The notes under the pieces were generated by a model. The model was given only the letters and a program-made list of their open reading frames with translations, had not been told where the DNA came from and did not search any database. This document shows, piece by piece, positions 37,331-43,298 of a stretch of 43,298 nucleotides of DNA; positions within the stretch are counted from its first letter, which is position 1; every line of letters starts with the position of its first letter. The DNA is taken from positions 1-43,298 of the forward strand of contig CAMCZF010000002.1 in the NCBI GenBank assembly GCA_945885775.1, in the 5' to 3' direction. Origin of the DNA: Rhodoferax sp. OV413. Lineage in GTDB: Bacteria > Pseudomonadota > Gammaproteobacteria > Burkholderiales > Burkholderiaceae_C. Made by a program: the position numbers and the translations under genes.

Positions 37331-38830
37331 TCAGGCACTGGCCATCTGGCCAAGGCCATGGTCCCGAAGCTGCGCCAACTTGTAACGTAAAGTCCTAGGA
37401 CTGATCCCTAGTTTTTGGGCCGCTTCAACTCTGTTTCTCGAGGTCTCAAGCGCCGATCTAATGACGTGGTTTTCGCTTTGCTTCACCACTGCTTGCAACT
37501 TACTGCGACCGACCTGCTCCATGTCATCGCAGGCCAATGAGCCAGTCGGCTCCGAAGTCAATGGGTCCACTGGACATGGCAACTCAGTCGAGTCATGCAA
37601 CGCGGTGAGCAAGCCAACAGGATCTGGGGCGTCATCAAACAACAGATGGTGCTCGTCAATGTGATGGTCTGGGCATAGCACCATAGCCCGCTGCACCACG
37701 TTTTCTATCTCTCGGACGTTTCCTGGCCAGCCATATGACAGCAGACATGCTTGGGCAGCGGGGCTCACTGTCCAGGATTTATCGCCACGTTGGTGGCGCG
37801 ACAGGACCCGCGCAACGAGAGGCAAAACATCGCCGCGTCGCTCCGCGATCGACGGCACACGCAACTTGAATGTGCTCAACCGAAAATACAGATCCTCTCG
37901 GAATTCGCGACGCTCGATGGCCAAACGCAGATTTTTGTTGGTCGCAGCAATCACCCGAACATCTAAGGCGACAGAACGTTCACTGCCTAGTTTGACGAGG
38001 CTTCGCTCCTGCAAAACCCGCAATAGTTTGGCTTGAAGCGCAATAGGCAGGTCACCCACCTCATCCAGGAAAATTGTGCCGCCTTGCGCTTGTTCAAACA
38101 TGCCGCGATGGTCCTTGACCGCGCCAGTGAAAGCTCCTTTTTCATGGCCAAACAGCATGTCCTCAATCATGTGCTCAGGCAAAGCTGCACAATTCAAACC
38201 AATAAACGGACCGCTCTGTGACGGCGAGGATTCATGCAGTACACGCGCCAAAACTTCTTTACCAGAACCAGTAGGCCCTTCAAGCAGCACCGACACCTGC
38301 GCCTGAGCTACCCGTTGTGCCAAAGCGAGTAGCTTGATGCTGACCGGATCTACGAAAACCACACTTCGCACCGCATGCCTTGGCCTTGCTGCGTTATTCG
38401 AGGACTTTGATTGAACGGTGCTCACCAAGGGAGTGCGCCCAGCGATTGCGGCATCATCGGACCGGCCGTTCATGCAAAGTAGCGCATCTCGCCAAGCGTC
38501 GGCAGACCAGTCATCGGCAGCCAGAACATGACAAGCACCGTGGCGCATGGCAGCTACCGCCAGTTCGAGGTGCTTCCGCTCGACTCGGCAGATCACCACC
38601 AATTTTTCATGGGTGCGCCCGAACATTTCCCATGTTTCCTTCAACAACTCAATGTCAGAGCCCAAGCCCAAAATCAAAAGGGCAGGCTCATCGTCAAACC
38701 GTTTCAACGAGCTTGCCAAATCATCAAATGTGCGGACCAGGGAGATCGATACGCCTGCCTGATCCAACAGCGCTTGCTCGGTCGGCTTGAGCGAACGAAA
38801 GGGATCTAGCCAGAGGGCTGTGGAAGGCAT
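37331..38830 (-). CDS. Sigma-54-dependent flagellar transcriptional activator (FleQ/FlrC-like) with degenerate N-terminal receiver-like domain
   Basis: GPTGSGKEVLARVLHESS, GHEKGAFTGAVKDHRGMFEQA, WPGNVREIENVVQRA, C-terminal Fis-type HTH. Confidence 0.92.
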   Translation of the reverse strand: MPSTALWLDPFRSLKPTEQALLDQAGVSISLVRTFDDLASSLKRFDDEPALLILGLGSDIELLKETWEMFGRTHEKLVVICRVERKHLELAVAAMRHGACHVLAADDWSADAWRDALLCMNGRSDDAAIAGRTPLVSTVQSKSSNNAARPRHAVRSVVFVDPVSIKLLALAQRVAQAQVSVLLEGPTGSGKEVLARVLHESSPSQSGPFIGLNCAALPEHMIEDMLFGHEKGAFTGAVKDHRGMFEQAQGGTIFLDEVGDLPIALQAKLLRVLQERSLVKLGSERSVALDVRVIAATNKNLRLAIERREFREDLYFRLSTFKLRVPSIAERRGDVLPLVARVLSRHQRGDKSWTVSPAAQACLLSYGWPGNVREIENVVQRAMVLCPDHHIDEHHLLFDDAPDPVGLLTALHDSTELPCPVDPLTSEPTGSLACDDMEQVGRSKLQAVVKQSENHVIRSALETSRNRVEAAQKLGISPRTLRYKLAQLRDHGLGQMASA

Positions 38831-38988
38831 TATGTTGTCGCAATCTTGGAACGGTGTTAGTCGGATGCACGTCAATAACCGCCTCCTCTTCGCAAGACAT
38901 GTGCCAAGCTGTCTGTCGGCTTCCCGACAGTCTGAAATGCTGCTGGCAGGAGCCTGTTTGAATCTACCGAACTGGGATGAGTTTGGCG

Positions 38989-39018
38989 CTAATCAAGCGC
39001 CAGCTAATCAAGCGCCAG
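38989..39018. repeat. Perfect 15-bp tandem duplication GCTAATCAAGCGCCA x2; first copy part of hairpin TGGCGCT-AATCA-AGCGCCA
   Basis: Read directly in the fleQ-like / sel1 divergent intergenic region. Confidence 0.9.
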
Positions 39019-39077
39019 TTGAAGCCATCGCGCCGACGTACGACAATGTCTTCAACCAACAATAATCTGAAACTAGC

Positions 39078-39596
39078 ATGTCTAACACCGCCTCTGCACT
39101 TCTTTCTGTCCTGTTCCTCATCACCAACCCCGTCAATGTTTTCGCGGGTCCTTGGGAGGAAGGCTACGCAGCCTACCAGCGCAAGGACTACGCCGCCGCG
39201 GTGCAGAAGTGGCAACTGGTCGCACAAACCGGTAAAGCAGAGGCGCAGTCCCTGGTGGGTCAAATGTATTTTTTTGGTCAAGGCGTTAAGCAGGACTATC
39301 CTCAGGCTATTGCTTGGATGAGTTTGGCAGCGGCTCAGGGAGAGGCCAAAGCCCAGTTCAAATTGGGCGCCATGCATGAAAATGGACAAGGATTTACCCG
39401 AGACCACGTCAAAGCGGCCATCTGGTACACGATGGCTGCCACTCAAGGCCACGCGACAGCCGGTGACGCATTGAAGCTGGTATCTGCAGGCTTGTCGACA
39501 AAAGAACTTGCTCTTGCCAGCCGTTTGGCTCAGACATGCACCAAGCGCGCCTTCAAGGACTGTGAATCAGTGTTTAGTCTCGGAACTTCACAGTAA
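39078..39596 (+). CDS. Sel1-like repeat protein with signal peptide
   Basis: Two Sel1-type repeats: AEAQSLVGQMYFFGQGVKQDYPQAIAWMSLAAAQG and AKAQFKLGAMHENGQGFTRDHVKAAIWYTMAATQG. Confidence 0.88.
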   Translation: MSNTASALLSVLFLITNPVNVFAGPWEEGYAAYQRKDYAAAVQKWQLVAQTGKAEAQSLVGQMYFFGQGVKQDYPQAIAWMSLAAAQGEAKAQFKLGAMHENGQGFTRDHVKAAIWYTMAATQGHATAGDALKLVSAGLSTKELALASRLAQTCTKRAFKDCESVFSLGTSQ

Positions 39597-40593
39597 TGCT
39601 GATCCGGCGATTGCGAGGGTCCTTGGGGTCGTTTGGGTTGTATGGCGCGGTATCGGAAACTCCCTCAATTTGAGTGAACCGGTCCGCCTTGATGCCGCTT
39701 TTCTCAAGCATTGCACGGGTAGATTCAGCCCGCTCAGCGGACAAAGACCAGTTATTGCGGCCATCTTTACTTGCAAATGCCAGGCTGTCAGTATGGCCGC
39801 GCACACTCAGCTTATTGTCGGTAGACGCCAACGAGCGGGCGATTTCAGTCATCAGCGCCTGTGCCTTGGGCTGCAGTTTGGTGCTGCCCAGCGGGAACAT
39901 GGCGAAGTCCGCTTTATCGATGACTTCGATTCGAAGTCCCTCTTTCTCACGGACAAACTGCACCTGCGTCTGAAGCTGCTCCAGGTTCGGATTTGCCGCA
40001 AGCTGCTCTTTCACTTCTTGCTCCATTTTGTCGAAGTTGGCCTTGTCGGCAGCTTCCGCAGCCTGCTTACCCTCCGCTTTTGTCTGCGCATCGTTGTCGC
40101 GCGCATTCTCGCTGTTAGGAGATGGCTCATTTTCAGTTGGCCCCCCCTCAGAGCGTGGTACCACCATCTGCATCATGGCAGTCTGTTTAGCCGTGTAGGG
40201 GAATCCATCTGGATCAATGATCGACCTGCCACCCAGAAGTCCGTTCGAGCCGGCCGTAGCACCCATTTGTACCTGCGCCGTCGAACTTGATGGATTGAAG
40301 TAATCGGCCACACTTTTTCTTTGTGTCTCCTGGCTTGCGCCCAAAATCCACATCAACAGGAAAAAGGCCATCATGGCTGTCATCATGTCAGCCAGCGCAA
40401 TCTTCCAGGCACCGCCATGCGCGCCACCGTGGCCCGGCATGATCTTCTTGATAACGATGATCGGCGCTAGTGCGGCAGTCCCCTCGGCGCTGGACGCCTC
40501 TGGCACAGCGGTTGGAACCAACGCCAGAGCCGGGGCTGGTGTTTCAGCCTCAGTCTCTAATGGAGCCTGTGCGACGGCGGCCTGAGTTGCCAT
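39574..40593 (-). CDS. motB: Flagellar motor protein MotB
   Basis: GAWKIALADMMTAMMAFFLLMWILG plug/TM; OmpA-like LSVRGHTDSLAFASKDGRNNWSLSAERAESTR. Confidence 0.95.
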   Translation of the reverse strand: MATQAAVAQAPLETEAETPAPALALVPTAVPEASSAEGTAALAPIIVIKKIMPGHGGAHGGAWKIALADMMTAMMAFFLLMWILGASQETQRKSVADYFNPSSSTAQVQMGATAGSNGLLGGRSIIDPDGFPYTAKQTAMMQMVVPRSEGGPTENEPSPNSENARDNDAQTKAEGKQAAEAADKANFDKMEQEVKEQLAANPNLEQLQTQVQFVREKEGLRIEVIDKADFAMFPLGSTKLQPKAQALMTEIARSLASTDNKLSVRGHTDSLAFASKDGRNNWSLSAERAESTRAMLEKSGIKADRFTQIEGVSDTAPYNPNDPKDPRNRRISITVKFRD

Positions 40594-40595
40594 GC

Positions 40596-41459
40596 TTACT
40601 TGCCACGCAATCCGTCGAATACGTCGGCGAAGCTAGGCTGATTGTTGTGGCTGATGGCCACCCGTGCTGCCTCGAGAATCAAGGGCATCGGGTGCCCGTG
40701 CATGGTGCCAATGATGATTTGCTTGACCACGTGGTACATGCAGGACTCATCTTCTATGATTTGCGCCAGGCGTTTAGCCCAGGGCTCAAAGAAACCATAG
40801 GCCAGAAACACCCCGATGAAGGTACCCACCAAGGCTGCACCGACCAAACCTCCCAAAATGGCAGGTGGTTGGTCGATGTTGTCCATGGTCTTCACCACGC
40901 CCATCACACAAGACACAATACCCAACGCCGGCAAGGCGCCCGCCAAGGTCCCAATGGCATCTGAAGCCTTCAGTTCATCGTGGTGATGCGTCTTTATTGC
41001 CGCATCCATCACCTCTTCCACAGCCAGTGGGCTAAGCGTTCCCTGAGACACCACCATCAACCTCACAGTGTCTGTAATGAGATGCAGCAAGGCGTGGTCT
41101 TTGAGAATATTGGGGTATTCGCTGAAAATTGTGCTTGACTCCGGTGTCTCAATGTGGGCCTCCAGCGCCACACCACCCTCGCTCTTGAGGGTTTTCATCA
41201 CTTTCGAGACACAAAATATGGTGTTAAGGTAATCCTGCTTCTTATATTTCGAGCCTTTGAAGGTTCGCCCGATACCGGCAAAAACCGCCTTGACCACGTC
41301 AGGACTATTCCCGATGATCATGCCGCCAATCGCCGACCCCAAAATACACCAGCCCTCGATAGGCGCTGCATGAATAAAAGTCCCCAGCGTTCCTCCACCG
41401 ACGATGTAGCTGCCGAACACGCAAACAATTACGAAAATGATCCCGACAATACCGCCCAT
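40596..41459 (-). CDS. motA: Flagellar motor stator protein MotA
   Basis: VGIIFVIVCVFGSYIVGGG; LPALGIVSCVMGVVKTM; YGFFEPWAKRLAQIIEDE. Confidence 0.96.
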   Translation of the reverse strand: MGGIVGIIFVIVCVFGSYIVGGGTLGTFIHAAPIEGWCILGSAIGGMIIGNSPDVVKAVFAGIGRTFKGSKYKKQDYLNTIFCVSKVMKTLKSEGGVALEAHIETPESSTIFSEYPNILKDHALLHLITDTVRLMVVSQGTLSPLAVEEVMDAAIKTHHHDELKASDAIGTLAGALPALGIVSCVMGVVKTMDNIDQPPAILGGLVGAALVGTFIGVFLAYGFFEPWAKRLAQIIEDESCMYHVVKQIIIGTMHGHPMPLILEAARVAISHNNQPSFADVFDGLRGK

Positions 41460-41580
41460 GGTAGATTCCTAAAAGAATGAGTGATTACTCAATAAAATCG
41501 GTACCTAGCCCGCCGGCAAGGGTCCGCCGAAAACTAAAACCTAAACGTCACACTCACCCCAAAGAAACCTCCTTACCAAC

Positions 41581-41997
41581 TCACTGCAGTCGCGCGCTGG
41601 CATGACGTTGTAATTGCACCGGCACTTCCAGCCAAGCAGCCCTTATTTCAGATGTCAGCCCCAAGACTTCGTTCAGCGCATCAATATCACTCCGCGCGTT
41701 GGCATAAATTAGCCGCCGAGTGAAATAGTTATAAAGGTCGTTCAGGTTGAGCGCCAATTCACCGCCTTTTTGAAAATCAAGAACCCCCTGCAAACCCAGC
41801 ACGATCCGACATGCCCGGGTAATACTCTTCCCTTTTTCTAAAATGGCTCCGTGTTCAATGTGACCACGTGCCTCAGCTATGCTGTTCACAAGCCCGTCAA
41901 ACAGCATCTGAATCAACTCCGCACCGTCTGCAACCGAAGCCTGAGACATCAAATTGTCAGCCCCGTAGGACTCCATGGCTTTGAAGTTGATCCGCAT
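41581..41997 (-). CDS. fliS: Flagellar chaperone FliS
   Basis: ELIQMLFDGLVNSIAEARGHIEHG...LQGVLDFQKGGELALNLNDLYNYFTRRL. Confidence 0.93.
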   Translation of the reverse strand: MRINFKAMESYGADNLMSQASVADGAELIQMLFDGLVNSIAEARGHIEHGAILEKGKSITRACRIVLGLQGVLDFQKGGELALNLNDLYNYFTRRLIYANARSDIDALNEVLGLTSEIRAAWLEVPVQLQRHASARLQ

Positions 41998-42072
41998 TTT
42001 CTAATCTCCTGATAAGTTGGCTTACCCTTCAGAAGTCGACAGAAGCAAGAAAAACTTGAGCACCAACAAGCA

Positions 42073-42816
42073 TCAAACCGCAGCGGCCCTTTTAACCAAC
42101 GGCTTGGGGGCCACCTCAATCTTCAGACTGATCCGCAATTTTTTAACAATCCCACTTAAGAGCTGGCTAGCGCGTGACTCCGTTACCCCTAGCGTCGCCC
42201 CAATTTCTTTCAAGTTGAGCTCTTCCACATAGTAGAGGGACATGAGCAACTGATCACTTTGCTGAAGTTCCGCAATCGCATCCCCAACAGCCCGCATGAA
42301 ATCCCGATGTTCTGCGATCGCATCCGGCTGGCGCGACCGGTCATCAGCGATTCCCATGACCTCATCTGTGATCAGTTCCATAGATTGGGTCTCAAAGCGC
42401 TTGGCATTCCCCCGCTTTTTTTGGAAGACATCCAGGTCTTCACCCATGTGCTCCGCCAATTCTGCTTGTGTAGGTGCTCGGCCCAGTTCAGTAAAGAGTG
42501 CCGTTTTGGCCTTGTTTTCAGAGCTGTTAAACGCAACGGCAGACCTGGGCAGATAAGACAATTGGCGCACTTCATCAAGCATCGCGCCACGCACTCGACT
42601 AAGAGCAAAGCTCTCAAAGTCAATACCTTTGGCCGGAACAAATGCACGCGCGGCCTCCAGCAAGCCAATCATTCCGACCTGAATCAACTCATCCAGTTCC
42701 ATGAAGGGCGGCACCCTGACCTTCAGATGCAATGCCACGCGTTTGACCATTCCCAAATGCGCCAGCACCAAGGTTTCGCTGCTACTCTGCACTTCCTCGT
42801 ACATTCTGGTCGTCAT
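42073..42816 (-). CDS. fliA: RNA polymerase sigma factor for flagellar operon FliA (sigma-28)
   Basis: MVKRVALHLKVRVPPFMELDELIQVGMIGLLEAARAF; LSLYYVEELNLKEIGATLGVTESRASQLLS. Confidence 0.95.
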   Translation of the reverse strand: MTTRMYEEVQSSSETLVLAHLGMVKRVALHLKVRVPPFMELDELIQVGMIGLLEAARAFVPAKGIDFESFALSRVRGAMLDEVRQLSYLPRSAVAFNSSENKAKTALFTELGRAPTQAELAEHMGEDLDVFQKKRGNAKRFETQSMELITDEVMGIADDRSRQPDAIAEHRDFMRAVGDAIAELQQSDQLLMSLYYVEELNLKEIGATLGVTESRASQLLSGIVKKLRISLKIEVAPKPLVKRAAAV

Positions 42817-42829
42817 CAGGGCCAACTCC

Positions 42830-43298
42830 TTAGGCTTGGTAGCGCACGAGGCGCTCGACAAAAAACTGCATCCCGCCAGCGAAGTCGCCTGCACGAGGCA
42901 ACTGCGCGACTGTTTTTGCCAAACGCTTGAAATCTCGAGACCCGGCTGATTCAGGCGCAAATTCAATGACGGGTTGAAATTTTCTATGACTAGCCAAGAT
43001 CTGGTCGTCGTTTTCAATCGAACCCAAATACTTCGTGGTGTAGTTCAAGAACTGCGCGCAAACCTGATTGATTCGTCGAAACAGGTTTTGTCCACCCGCC
43101 TGATTTTTGACCGCGTTGGGAATGATATATATTTCATTAAGATTCTGTTCCTGAATCAGCACTTTGATCATGCCGTACGCATCCGCAATCGACGATGGAT
43201 CATCGCGAACCACAATAAAGCGCCGCTGACAGGCACCCATAAAGGCTAGCACCGACGGCGATATACCGGCCGCCATATCAACCACCAAGTAATCGATG
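42830..43298 (-). CDS. flhG: MinD-like ATPase FlhG/FleN, C-terminal part (truncated by right window edge)
   Basis: Frame open to window end (IDYLVVDMAAGISPSVLAFMGACQRRFIVVRDDPSSIADAYGMIKVL); adjacent to fliA. Confidence 0.85.
   Translation of the reverse strand, partial: IDYLVVDMAAGISPSVLAFMGACQRRFIVVRDDPSSIADAYGMIKVLIQEQNLNEIYIIPNAVKNQAGGQNLFRRINQVCAQFLNYTTKYLGSIENDDQILASHRKFQPVIEFAPESAGSRDFKRLAKTVAQLPRAGDFAGGMQFFVERLVRYQA

Noticed and set aside
38866-39065. Small ORF (within 38787..39065) between the fleQ-like gene and sel1 encoding ANQAPANQAP
   Set aside because: Contains the tandem noncoding-looking repeat, overlaps the likely promoter region, no homology recognised
41460-41580. Possible sigma-28 promoter upstream of motA (ACCGATTT on minus strand)
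   Set aside because: -10-like match is imperfect and no TAAA -35 at proper spacing was found
1-43298. CRISPR arrays, tRNA/rRNA genes, transposases, prophage genes
   Set aside because: None seen: no regularly spaced repeats beyond two copies, no recognisable cloverleaf or rRNA sequence, no integrase/transposase motifs in any ORF

Overview
Chromosomal window, probably from a Comamonadaceae-type betaproteobacterium (Rhodoferax/Polaromonas-like; inferred from gene content and dispersed repeats). Left third: a compact operon of a polar amino-acid ABC transporter (permease x2, ATPase, substrate-binding protein), creatininase-family amidohydrolase, AstE/AspA/DoeB-like deacylase, class V aminotransferase and a possibly Rid-like protein. 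Then trhO, nitronate monooxygenase, acyl-CoA dehydrogenase-etfAB, an MscS channel, an HDAC-like deacetylase, a MoxR/DUF58/TgpA transglutaminase module, and an MltB-type lytic transglycosylase. Middle: a disrupted K+ channel gene, an AbrB/PIN toxin-antitoxin pair, an alpha-E plus circularly permuted ATP-grasp pair, ComEC, and a membrane-anchored alpha-carbonic anhydrase. Right third: a flagellar cluster on the minus strand (flhG-fliA-fliS-motAB and a fleQ-like gene-fliEFGHIJ), whose fliJ overlaps by ATGA an uncharacterised SAM-methyltransferase-like gene, which in turn overlaps a putative lipoprotein gene by ATGA. Items most worth following up: the fliJ-coupled pair, the uncharacterised ABC/creatininase/deacylase operon, dispersed repeats that supply coding sequence (a signal peptide and protein C-termini), a K+ channel locus lacking its selectivity-filter segment, and a perfect 16-bp palindrome upstream of etfB. 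No CRISPR array, rRNA, tRNA, transposase or prophage was recognised. All calls are by reading; no database search was run.
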